NCBI GenBank assembly: GCA_964492845.1
Contig: CAZBMZ010000005.1
Coordinates: forward strand, 1 to 64,000
Direction: 5' to 3'
Source: JADJPF01 sp964492845
GTDB lineage: Bacteria; Acidobacteriota; Blastocatellia; Chloracidobacteriales; JADJPF01
Length of the DNA stretch: 64,000 bases
This document shows, piece after piece, positions 44,762 to 52,601 of this stretch. The first letter of the stretch is position 1, and every line of letters begins with the position of its first letter. Below the pieces are notes generated by a model that was given only the letters and a program-made list of their open reading frames with translations, did not search any database and was not told the origin of the DNA. The position numbers and the translations under genes were made by a program.

Positions 44762-45342
44762 TGTATTTCTCCTAGTACAATTTCTAAATGAGCAAGTTTT
44801 TGTGACAAGATTTTGTGCGCACGATTAAGACGAGATGCCACAGTGCCTTTTGAACAGCCGACAATTTCAGCTATTTCTTCATATGAAAGGTCTTCAATGT
44901 ATTTAAGTATTACAGGCAGTCTTAATTTTATGTCTAAGCTAGCAATTACGGCTTGAATCTCAGTTCTAGCTTGTTTACGCATCAATTTAGCGTCGTGCGA
45001 GTCTTTGTAAAATAACTTACTCATTTTTTCTAAGATGAAGGGAAGAAAACGTTGTTCTTTCCTGTGTTGCTCTATGCACTCATTAACAATTATGCGATAG
45101 AGCCAAGTATTAAAATCTGAATCAAAACGAAACTCTTTTGTTTTGATAAAGAGCTTTAGAAAAACTGTTTGAGTAATATCAGCAACCATATTTTCATTAT
45201 TGCTAAAATGCAGGGCTAGAGAATAAACACGGTCTTTATAAAGCAAAAATAACTGATGAAACGCTTCTTGGTCGCCCTCTTGACAGGCCAAAATAATTTT
45301 CCTAATGGTTTCTGTATCATTGGTAAGTAAATTTTGTTTCAT
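44758..45342 (-). CDS. ECF-type RNA polymerase sigma factor
   Basis: 194 residues. Region 2 (MVADITQTVFLKLFIKTKEF, then FNTWLYRIIVNECIEQHRK, about 55-105) and region 4 helix-turn-helix (LSYEEIAEIVGCSKGTVASRLNRAHKIL, about 145-180) are clear; there is no sigma-1 or full region 3, as in ECF factors. Directly followed by its presumed anti-sigma partner with a four-base overlap. The promoter lies in 45343-45458, divergent from the TetR gene. Target genes unknown; a shared 11-base motif is noted as a finding. Confidence 0.9.
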   Translation of the reverse strand: MKQNLLTNDTETIRKIILACQEGDQEAFHQLFLLYKDRVYSLALHFSNNENMVADITQTVFLKLFIKTKEFRFDSDFNTWLYRIIVNECIEQHRKEQRFLPFILEKMSKLFYKDSHDAKLMRKQARTEIQAVIASLDIKLRLPVILKYIEDLSYEEIAEIVGCSKGTVASRLNRAHKILSQKLAHLEIVLGEIQ

Positions 45343-45426
45343 AACCTATTAGATGGAGCAGTCCATTTTTTCTTCATTTTTTTCTAATAGTTTTTCCAGA
45401 AAAATTTTTTAGAAATTCTAGTTTAC

Positions 45427-45452
45427 TATTATATTACGAGCGTAATATAATA
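45427..45452 (+). promoter_or_regulatory. TetR operator (perfect palindrome)
   Basis: TATTATATTACG - AG - CGTAATATAATA, a perfect 12-base inverted repeat ending six bases before the TetR start codon (45459). It fits self-repression by a TetR dimer; it may overlap the core promoter. It also lies between the TetR gene and the divergent sigma gene. Confidence 0.7.
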
Positions 45453-45458
45453 ATTTTT

Positions 45459-46049
45459 ATGAGATACAAAGCTAGCTATAAAAAGCAGACACACGAAAAA
45501 ATCCTAGAAGCAGCCGGACGATTATTTAGAGAAAAAGGTTATAGCGGCGTAGGTGTAGACGCAATTATGTCCGAAGCTGGCTTAACTGCTGGTGGATTTT
45601 ACTCTCATTTTGATTCTAAAGAAGCTTTGTTTTCTGAAGTACTTACAAATACTTTAACTAACTCGGCTTTATCCAATAGCTTAGAAAATAAAGATAAAGC
45701 TGAATGGTTAAACTCTCTTATAAAAGGCTACTTAAGCCGATGGCATAGAGATAATGCCGATCAAGGTTGTCCTCTACCAGTTTTAACTCCTGATGTTACT
45801 CGAAGCAGCAATAAAACTCGTGGTAGCTATGAACAATGTTTAGAAACATTTTTTTTAGAAATAGCTCAAAGAATGTCTAAAGACCCGTTGCAAGCTAAAG
45901 AGCAGGCTATAGCATTAACCGCCCAATTAGTTGGAGGATTAATGCTAGCTCGTGCAATTAGCAATGAAGAGCTTTCAAACCAAGTCTTAAAAGCTTGTCA
46001 AAAGGCAGCTTTACAAATTTGTGAAAGCACCATCAAAGAATCTAAATAA
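45459..46049 (+). CDS. TetR/AcrR-family repressor
   Basis: 196 residues. N-terminal helix-turn-helix (11-57: HEKILEAAGRLFREKGYSGVGVDAIMSEAGLTAGGFYSHFDSKEAL, split here by family pattern) is classic. The C-terminal domain (CPLPVLTPDVTR, SYEQCLETFF, ALTAQLVGGLMLARA) resembles TetR_C-type ligand pockets. A perfect palindrome lies just upstream. 21 bases separate it from the molybdopterin oxidoreductase, which it most likely controls together with itself. Confidence 0.9.
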   Translation: MRYKASYKKQTHEKILEAAGRLFREKGYSGVGVDAIMSEAGLTAGGFYSHFDSKEALFSEVLTNTLTNSALSNSLENKDKAEWLNSLIKGYLSRWHRDNADQGCPLPVLTPDVTRSSNKTRGSYEQCLETFFLEIAQRMSKDPLQAKEQAIALTAQLVGGLMLARAISNEELSNQVLKACQKAALQICESTIKESK

Positions 46050-46070
46050 ACTAGTTAAAGGAATTAGGCT

Positions 46071-48359
46071 ATGAACCAAACTGAAACAAATAAAAATTGG
46101 CAACCTACAGCTTGCATACTTTGCAGCCGTAATTGTGGCATTGAAGTAGAAACAAAGGACAGAGAAATAGTAAAAGTGCGAGGAGACAAGGCACATCCTA
46201 TTTCTACAGGATATTTATGTCAAAAAGCACAACGCCTTAATTTTTATCAAAATCATAGCGATAGACTGACTAGTCCTTTACGTCGGCGGGATGATGGAAC
46301 ATTTGAAGAAATATCTTGGGAAACAGCCATTTCTGAAATTGCAGCAAAGTTAGTAAATTTACGTGATACTTATGGAGGTCATAGCCTGGCCTTTTATGGC
46401 GGTGGCGGACAAGGCAATCATTTAGCCGGGCCCTATGCTAAAGCCTTGCGTTTAGCAATGAATACTCCAAATTACTACAATTCATTAGCGCAAGAAAAAA
46501 CGGGCGGTTTTTGGGTAGATGGTAGGCTTTATGGTAGACAAAATTGTCATCCATCAGAAGATGTTGAAAATGCTGAAGTAGTAGTTTTTATTGGGACAAA
46601 TCCTTGGCAATCTCATGGAATTCGTAATGCTAGGCAAATTCTTCAAGAAATCCATAAAGATCCAAGTCGCAAAATGATTGTTATAGATCCTCGTCGTACA
46701 GAAACCGCAGCAATGGCAGACCTGCATTTACAACTACATCCCGGCACAGATGCTTTTTTAATGGCTGCAATTCTTGGGGTAATTGTTCAAGAAAACCGAC
46801 AAGATAAAGCCTTCCTAGATGCTCATACAACAGGTTTTGAAGCAGTTCGAGATTCCTTAATGGCTGTAGATGTAAAAGCTTTTGCTCTAAAAGCAGGAAT
46901 TGAATTAGAAGATGTTTATAAAGTTGCTTATTTAATTAGTGAAGCGAAAAGTTGTTGTGTAAGAACCGACCTTGGAATAGAGCAAACACTTAACAGCACG
47001 CTTAATTCTTATTTAAGAGCTTTGCTATATTTAGTTACAGGCAATTTTGGCAAAAAAGGAGGAAATAATTTTCATACTGCACTAGTCCCAATGATTGGAC
47101 ATTCTGAAGAAGGTAAACAGCAAATGCGATCTAAAGTAACGGGATTTCCTTTTATTGCTAATTTGTTGCCTCCAAATATCTTGCCATTAGAAATTGATAA
47201 TGATCATTTAGATAGAACTCGTGGACTTGTTGTTGATAGTGCTAATCCAATGGTTACTGCTGCTGATACTCAAGCCTATCGCAAAGCCTTTGCTAAATTA
47301 GACTTGCTAGTTGTTATTGATGTAGCAATGACAGAAACCGCCGCACTAGCACATTATGTTTTGCCAGCATCCTCACAATATGAAAAATGGGAAGCAACAT
47401 TTTTTAATATGGAATTTCCTAAAAATGCTTTTCATCTGCGTAAACCTCTATTTGAGCCGCTAGCAGGAACACTTACAGAAACAGAGATTTACACTAGGAT
47501 AATAACGGCTATGGGAGTATTTAAGGCTGATCTAAGCGAGCTAAAAGAAGCAGCAAAGCAGGGTCGTCTAAATTACGCTTTTGCCTTTCAGCAAGCAATG
47601 GCTAAATATCCTAAATTATTTGATTATGCACCAATTGTTCTTTACCAAACGCTTGGTGCAACGCTTCCTGAAGGTGCTGCGTCTGCGGCTTATCTATGGG
47701 CAACTTGTCATCAATTTGCAGGTAAATTTCCAGATGAAGTACGTCGCGCAGGTTACAAAGGAGAAGATTTTGAACTTGGGGAAGCTTTGTTTGATGCAAT
47801 ACTTTTCTCACATTCTGGAGCCGTTTTTAGTGTTAATGAATATGAAGACACATGGAAATTTATTAAACATCGAGATAAACGTATTCATTTAGAAATACTA
47901 GAAATGCTTAAAGACTTGTCTTTGCTTGATCCAACAGAGACAAAACAAGATTATCCCTTTGTACTTTGTGCTGGCGAAAGACGTTCATATAACGCCAACA
48001 CTATTTTTAGAGATCCTGCTTGGAGAAGAACCGACACGGACGGCGCACTTAGGATAAATTCTGTAGATGCCTTAAATTTAAGCGTTGCTAGTGGTGATTG
48101 GGTAAAATGCCAGTCAAAACGGGGAAGTGTTCTTGTACAAGTTGAGATTAATGATGCAAATCGCCAAGGGCTAGTTACATTGCCTCATGGATATGGCTTA
48201 GAGCATCCTGCTAGCGATGGAAAACGCTATAAAACCGGGCCATACATCAATGAATTAACAACTAGCGAAGATATGGATCCATTAGCAGGCACTCCATATC
48301 ATAAATATATTCCTGTGCATCTTACGAAAATTGATTTAGCCGCAACAAAAACCCCCTAA
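46071..48359 (+). CDS. Molybdopterin oxidoreductase (formate dehydrogenase/BisC-like)
   Basis: 762 residues. [4Fe-4S] site at C15-x2-C18-x3-C22-x27-C50 followed by Lys52, as in Nap/FdhF-type catalytic subunits. Molybdopterin-binding motifs GGHSLAFYGGGGQGNH-like (about 100), VFIGTNPWQSHGIRNAR (about 180), MIVIDPRRTETAAMADLHL (about 205) and the C-terminal dinucleotide-binding domain (RINSVDALNLSVASGDWVK, LVTLPHGYG). The Mo ligand near residue 160 (GRQNCHPSED) is not certain. No small subunit or cytochrome gene next door, so it could be a soluble one-subunit enzyme. Substrate undetermined. Controlled by the TetR gene in front. Confidence 0.85.
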   Translation: MNQTETNKNWQPTACILCSRNCGIEVETKDREIVKVRGDKAHPISTGYLCQKAQRLNFYQNHSDRLTSPLRRRDDGTFEEISWETAISEIAAKLVNLRDTYGGHSLAFYGGGGQGNHLAGPYAKALRLAMNTPNYYNSLAQEKTGGFWVDGRLYGRQNCHPSEDVENAEVVVFIGTNPWQSHGIRNARQILQEIHKDPSRKMIVIDPRRTETAAMADLHLQLHPGTDAFLMAAILGVIVQENRQDKAFLDAHTTGFEAVRDSLMAVDVKAFALKAGIELEDVYKVAYLISEAKSCCVRTDLGIEQTLNSTLNSYLRALLYLVTGNFGKKGGNNFHTALVPMIGHSEEGKQQMRSKVTGFPFIANLLPPNILPLEIDNDHLDRTRGLVVDSANPMVTAADTQAYRKAFAKLDLLVVIDVAMTETAALAHYVLPASSQYEKWEATFFNMEFPKNAFHLRKPLFEPLAGTLTETEIYTRIITAMGVFKADLSELKEAAKQGRLNYAFAFQQAMAKYPKLFDYAPIVLYQTLGATLPEGAASAAYLWATCHQFAGKFPDEVRRAGYKGEDFELGEALFDAILFSHSGAVFSVNEYEDTWKFIKHRDKRIHLEILEMLKDLSLLDPTETKQDYPFVLCAGERRSYNANTIFRDPAWRRTDTDGALRINSVDALNLSVASGDWVKCQSKRGSVLVQVEINDANRQGLVTLPHGYGLEHPASDGKRYKTGPYINELTTSEDMDPLAGTPYHKYIPVHLTKIDLAATKTP

Positions 48360-48372
48360 AATGATTAGGGGG
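48352..48372. terminator. Hairpin at the oxidoreductase stop codon
   Basis: CCCCCTAA (48352-48359, including the stop) pairs with TTAGGGGG (48365-48372). No T-run follows on the plus strand; five T would follow on the minus strand. Confidence 0.45.
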
Positions 48373-48509
48373 TGAAGACAAAAAATTAGTGCTAATAGTT
48401 GGCTAATTAAAATTACCTAATTTTTACAAACTTTTTTGATAAAGAAGTTTAATCTTATTCCGTAAAATGATAATATAGGCAAAATATTATTTTTTAGGGG
48501 AAAACTTCT

Positions 48510-49610
48510 ATGAAATCAGAAAACATCACTTTATATTTTCGTAATGCTGGCAGTGATAAGGTTTATCAAGCTGTATTAAAAGAGGAAAACGGGGGTTATG
48601 TTGTTGAATTTGCTTTTGGGCGTAGAGGCAGTACCTTACAAACAGGTACTAAAACACAATCCCCTATTGAGTATGAAAAAGCAAAGAAAATCTATGATAA
48701 GTTGGTAACGGAAAAGACATCTAAAGGCTATAGTCCTGGCGAAGAAGGGACTCTTTACATTGGTACAAATAAAGAAGAAAGAATTTCAGGCATACAATGT
48801 CAGCTTTTAAACCCAATTACAGAAGAAGAGCTTTCTGATTACGTAAAAGACCCTATTTGGTGTTTTCAAGAAAAATTTGATGGCAAGCGTATGCTTATTC
48901 GCCGTAGCAGCGAAGGAAAAATAGAAGGCATTAATCGTAAAGGCTTAGTTGTTGGTATTCCTTCATCTATAGAACAGTCTGCTTCTTTACTAGAAGAAAT
49001 ATTTGTGCTTGATGGAGAGGCTATAGGAGACAAACTTTATGTTTTTGACCTACTTCATTATGAGTCAAATAAGGACAAAATTGGGGATGTACGTAGTTTT
49101 CAATACTCAGAACGACTTAAATTAATGATGAAGATTAAGAATAAATTAACAAACAGTTTTATAGAGATTATTACTACAGTAACCACAGAAGCAGAGAAAA
49201 AAGAGTTTATAACCCAAATGAAAAGCGAAGGTAGAGAAGGAATTGTAATTAAGAGGTTGGATGCTCTATATGAGGCGGGACGACCATCATCAGGAGGCAA
49301 CCAACTAAAATATAAATTTACAGAAACCCTTTCTGCTATTGTTCTAAAATTAAATGATAAACGTAGTGTAAGTGTCGGGCTAATTAACCAAGAAGGTAAA
49401 ACAGTTGATGCTGGAAATGTAACTATTTTACCTAATTTTCCAATACCAAAAGTAGGTGATATTATTGAAGTACGTTATCTTTATGCACATCCCCAGTCAG
49501 GAAAACTTTATCAACCTATTTATCTTGGAGTTAGAGATGATATAGAACAAAGTGCTTGCTTAACTTCACAGTTAAAATACAAGGCTGTTATAGATGAGGA
49601 AGAAAGCTAA
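48510..49610 (+). CDS. WGR domain fused to an ATP-dependent DNA ligase
   Basis: 366 residues. The N-terminal part (1-80: ITLYFRNAGSDKVYQAVLKE, VVEFAFGRRGSTLQTG, then AKKIYDKLVTEKTSKGY) is a WGR domain, the fold found in PARPs and some bacterial proteins. From about 100 on is a nucleotidyltransferase of the ATP-dependent DNA ligase type: adenylated Lys in EKFDGKRML (about 122), LDGEAIG (about 167), EGIVIKR and LKYKF (about 240-270), and an OB-fold-like end with VGDIIEVRYLYAHP. It would seal nicks; WGR may hold DNA ends. Lone gene with flanking spacers. Replicative ligase is normally the NAD-type LigA, so this is accessory. Confidence 0.8.
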   Translation: MKSENITLYFRNAGSDKVYQAVLKEENGGYVVEFAFGRRGSTLQTGTKTQSPIEYEKAKKIYDKLVTEKTSKGYSPGEEGTLYIGTNKEERISGIQCQLLNPITEEELSDYVKDPIWCFQEKFDGKRMLIRRSSEGKIEGINRKGLVVGIPSSIEQSASLLEEIFVLDGEAIGDKLYVFDLLHYESNKDKIGDVRSFQYSERLKLMMKIKNKLTNSFIEIITTVTTEAEKKEFITQMKSEGREGIVIKRLDALYEAGRPSSGGNQLKYKFTETLSAIVLKLNDKRSVSVGLINQEGKTVDAGNVTILPNFPIPKVGDIIEVRYLYAHPQSGKLYQPIYLGVRDDIEQSACLTSQLKYKAVIDEEES

Positions 49611-49686
49611 AAGTAAATATTCTTTAGCCATTATAGTTTAGATGCTTGCTAAATTGTTGCTTAAGTAAAAGTATAAAAAACTAAAA

Positions 49687-50352
49687 CTATTCCTCTTCAA
49701 ATTTAGATAGTTTATTGAGAAAACTTATAGCTTCATTCAAACTACGGCCAGCAATATCATTCATTATTGATTGAACAAATGGAGAAGATTGAAACTTATG
49801 TGAATAACGCTTTGATACCCAAAGAACTAGTGGTATTACTGCTAATCCAAATAGAAGATTGCCAACTAACCAACTAGCACTAAATATTGCGTAAGGATTT
49901 AGGCCGGTTATTCCTCTAACTATTACTATAAGCAAAGGAACCCATAGTAAAGGTGAGAGTAAGAAGACCATTTTAGTTTCATTAATACGCCTTATTTTTA
50001 AGCTTTCTAATTTCTTTTGGTTAGTAATTATCGGCTCACTAAAATCTATGCTATTTATCCCTATTAATTGCCTAACACTTGAATGAACAAGAAAAATAAC
50101 AAATAAATCTAGTGAGATAGCTGGTATAAGGAACTTGATTTCTTGCAAATTATTCCACATAAAATTACCTAAAATCATAAGAACAAAAAAACTAAGTATC
50201 AATTCTATGTAAATAGGCACTGATAGCCGTCTTAAATAAGAATTGGTTTTGTTTAATGAAACCTCTTTCAATAACAAAGTATTTAGTTTAATGCTGCTAT
50301 CTAATTTCTTATCAAAAGCAGACCATTGATTTTTAATATCATCTAAATTCAT
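49687..50352 (-). CDS. Four-helix membrane protein, likely sigma partner
   Basis: 221 residues. Four hydrophobic segments (about 45-65, 75-95, 130-150, 158-180) and a cytosolic N-terminus (MNLDDIKNQWSAFDKKLDSS, with a run of Leu/Glu/Lys to residue 40). It lies 9 bases after the ECF sigma gene on the same strand. That position and the N-terminal helix suggest an anti-sigma factor or membrane regulator, though no anti-sigma domain is recognisable. Family not identified. Confidence 0.55.
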   Translation of the reverse strand: MNLDDIKNQWSAFDKKLDSSIKLNTLLLKEVSLNKTNSYLRRLSVPIYIELILSFFVLMILGNFMWNNLQEIKFLIPAISLDLFVIFLVHSSVRQLIGINSIDFSEPIITNQKKLESLKIRRINETKMVFLLSPLLWVPLLIVIVRGITGLNPYAIFSASWLVGNLLFGLAVIPLVLWVSKRYSHKFQSSPFVQSIMNDIAGRSLNEAISFLNKLSKFEEE

Positions 50353-50361
50353 ATTAAGCTC

Positions 50362-50871
50362 CTATTTTGAAATACTTATAGATTCAAACTCTTGTTGAAG
50401 TTTTTGTTTTATTCTGTTTATTTTGGTAGAAACATTACTAGAAGATATCCCTAATATTTCAGCAATTTCATTTTGGCTATAACCATCTAGGTAAAGAATG
50501 GTAAGGATTCTGTTTAGTTCATCTAATTGATTAATAAGCTTATAGAGCAATCTAATGTCATCACCAGCTTGTTCTAACATTTCATCTGCAACAGCTATTT
50601 CTAATACAAAGTCTTTAATTGGAACGTTATTTTGTACATTACGGCGTTGGTTACGATAGAAGGAAATAGCTACATTTATAGCAATGCGATACATCCAAGT
50701 AGAAAACTTAGAGCTATTATCAAAACGATTAAACGAAAGCCAAATCTCAATAACAATTTCTTGAACCAGATCAGGACGATCATTAGGATCTTTACAATAA
50801 GCATTGGCGACTTTATAGAGAATCTTTTTATTTTCTTCAACAAGACTTAAAAACCTTTCTTGGCTAATCAT
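50362..50871 (-). CDS. ECF-type RNA polymerase sigma factor
   Basis: 169 residues. Region 2 (DRPDLVQEIVIEIWLSFNRFDNSSKFSTWMYRIAIN, shown here in part of the family pattern) and region 4 (DGYSQNEIAEILGISSSNVSTKINRIKQKL, about 130-160) are clear. Second ECF factor of the window, unlike the first in sequence, and with a four-helix membrane protein as partner. The ribosome site AAGGCAATA is moderate. Confidence 0.88.
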   Translation of the reverse strand: MISQERFLSLVEENKKILYKVANAYCKDPNDRPDLVQEIVIEIWLSFNRFDNSSKFSTWMYRIAINVAISFYRNQRRNVQNNVPIKDFVLEIAVADEMLEQAGDDIRLLYKLINQLDELNRILTILYLDGYSQNEIAEILGISSSNVSTKINRIKQKLQQEFESISISK

Positions 50872-51035
50872 TATTGCCTTAATTTCCTTTTGAAATTGCT
50901 TTATAACTTCTTTAATATGTTATTCGCTAAGACACCCCAAAATATCACACTCTACCAAGAAGTTTTTGCCGGGTTTTGTATTAAATTTATGGATAAGCTT
51001 AAGAGAAGCAATTATTTAGTAAATTAAGGTGGTTA

Positions 51036-51468
51036 ATGGCTAAAGTCCCAAAATCACAAAATAGCTCAGTGATAAAATTTAGCGGGCCAATAGTTACAAA
51101 ATGAATTATTTTGTTTGTAACTTAAACAAAAGATATGGCTTATTTGCTGCTAAATGGACTGCTAGCAAAACAGATTTTTATAATGGTTTGTATGTAATAG
51201 ATTTAGATACAAATACAGAAAGCTTGTTAGAAGGTTTTAGCACTATTATAGAATCAATTATTTGCTCTAAAAATAATAAAACTATCTTATGTTCATCATC
51301 ATTATTATTTGTTGCTATTTGCTGAAAAATAAGTTGTGTTATCAAAAATAATGTTAATGTGGATGCAGTAATAAATTGTGCGGCTTACTACTCTACTAAA
51401 CCTTTGCATTGAAAATAGGAAGTGTCAACTATCATTTCTCAGATGGAGAAATTTCTTTTTGCCTATAA
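51036..51468 (+). pseudogene. Decayed small beta-propeller-like gene
   Basis: An ATG at 51036 has a good ribosome site (AAGGTGG) and opens MAKVPKSQNSSVIKFSGPIVTK. One base of frame shift then leads into 51101-51325 (YGLFAAKWTASKTDFYNGLYVIDLDTN, a propeller-like strand pattern). More fragments follow in other frames: about 51349-51411 (VNVDAVINCAAYYSTKPLH) and 51400-51468 (IGSVNYHFSDGEISFCL, with a stop directly at the lipB end). Read together they look like one protein broken by about three frame shifts. No family named with confidence. The remaining 50872-51035 shows nothing else. Confidence 0.4.
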
Positions 51469-52584
51469 TTATTGCTTAATTAATTTTGCTGTTAACAAAA
51501 ATGCCCGTTGGTTGCCGTTCCAAACCAAGCGTTTATAAGCCTCTTTATACGGCAGCCATTCAAAATCAATGTGTTCTTTAGGGCTAAGTTTTACTGCTTG
51601 TTTTTTAGTTCGTAGAGCAAAGGAATATTCCAAATTAGTTTGTGGTTTAGTTTGAGGTTTTTTTAAGAATTGAGGTTCAATATAAAAACTATGGATGTAA
51701 TCTAGGTCTAAGAGTTCGCCTTCAAGTCCTGTTTCTTCAAACACTTCTCTAATAGCAGCCTCTTTGGGTAATTCAGATTGTTTCTTTTTGATTTTTCCTG
51801 TTACAGGTTGCCAAAATCCACCGCGCTCATCTGTACGCCGTAGAAGCAAATAAAGTGGCTTAATTAGGCTATCATCAAAAATTACCACTTGGACAGAACG
51901 ATGTTTAGTTTCTTCAAAAACTATTTCACGCTCAAAAACTTCTCCAAAATGATAAGCAAGACGATTACTTACTGTTTCTAGTGGGATTTGTTGTTTTAAT
52001 AAATTTTGAAGAGATGTAACTCCTTTGTCAGAAATACCACAGGGAACAATTAACTTAAAGTAATTTAAGCTAGTATTTACATTAAAAGCAAAACCATGCA
52101 TTGTAACCCAACGAGAAATGCGAACACCAATTGCAGCTAGTTTTTCTTGTCCTACCCAAACACCTGTAAGACCTGCTATTCGGTTTGCAGTGATGCCAAA
52201 ATCTTTAGCAGTACGAATCATAACTTCTTCTAAATCACGGACATAGCGATGAACATCACAGCGATCTGGAGCTAAACTAATAATAGGATAACCAACTATT
52301 TGGCCTGGCCCGTGATAAGTAACATCTCCACCTCGGCCAGTTTCATAAATGCCTATTTGCATTTTTTCAAGTATTTCTTTAGAGCTAATGATATTGGCTA
52401 TTTTTGCATTACGTCCAAGGGTTAAAACATGAGGGTGTTCAAGAAAGAAAAGTGTGTCAGGAATTAAATTTTGAGTGCGGGCTTCAAGGAAGGCTTGTTG
52501 TAGTCTCAAGCCTTCCTCATATTCAACTAAACCTAAGTGTTTTACTTGACAGATGCGAGGAATTTTTTCTTTTTCTTCTGACAT
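51469..52584 (-). CDS. lipB: Octanoyltransferase LipB fused to a Nudix domain
   Basis: 371 residues. The LipB part (1-225) moves octanoyl from acyl-carrier protein to lipoyl domains: RGGDVTYHGPGQIVGYPI (about 83), the conserved Lys in EKLAAIGVRIS (about 150) and the catalytic Cys in PCGISDKGVTSL (about 187). The C-terminal part (about 230-371) is a Nudix hydrolase with EAAIREVFEETGL; the Nudix box has two extra residues between its first Gly and first Glu. It lies 17 bases after the E2 gene of a 2-oxoacid dehydrogenase, whose lipoyl domain is its substrate. The Nudix partner is unusual; its target is unknown. Confidence 0.9.
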   Translation of the reverse strand: MSEEKEKIPRICQVKHLGLVEYEEGLRLQQAFLEARTQNLIPDTLFFLEHPHVLTLGRNAKIANIISSKEILEKMQIGIYETGRGGDVTYHGPGQIVGYPIISLAPDRCDVHRYVRDLEEVMIRTAKDFGITANRIAGLTGVWVGQEKLAAIGVRISRWVTMHGFAFNVNTSLNYFKLIVPCGISDKGVTSLQNLLKQQIPLETVSNRLAYHFGEVFEREIVFEETKHRSVQVVIFDDSLIKPLYLLLRRTDERGGFWQPVTGKIKKKQSELPKEAAIREVFEETGLEGELLDLDYIHSFYIEPQFLKKPQTKPQTNLEYSFALRTKKQAVKLSPKEHIDFEWLPYKEAYKRLVWNGNQRAFLLTAKLIKQ

Positions 52585-52601
52585 CTATCAAATTCCTCCA
52601 T

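Noticed and set aside
47581..47892. Plus-strand frame inside the molybdopterin oxidoreductase
   Set aside because: Shadow in another frame of a gene with clear motifs throughout.
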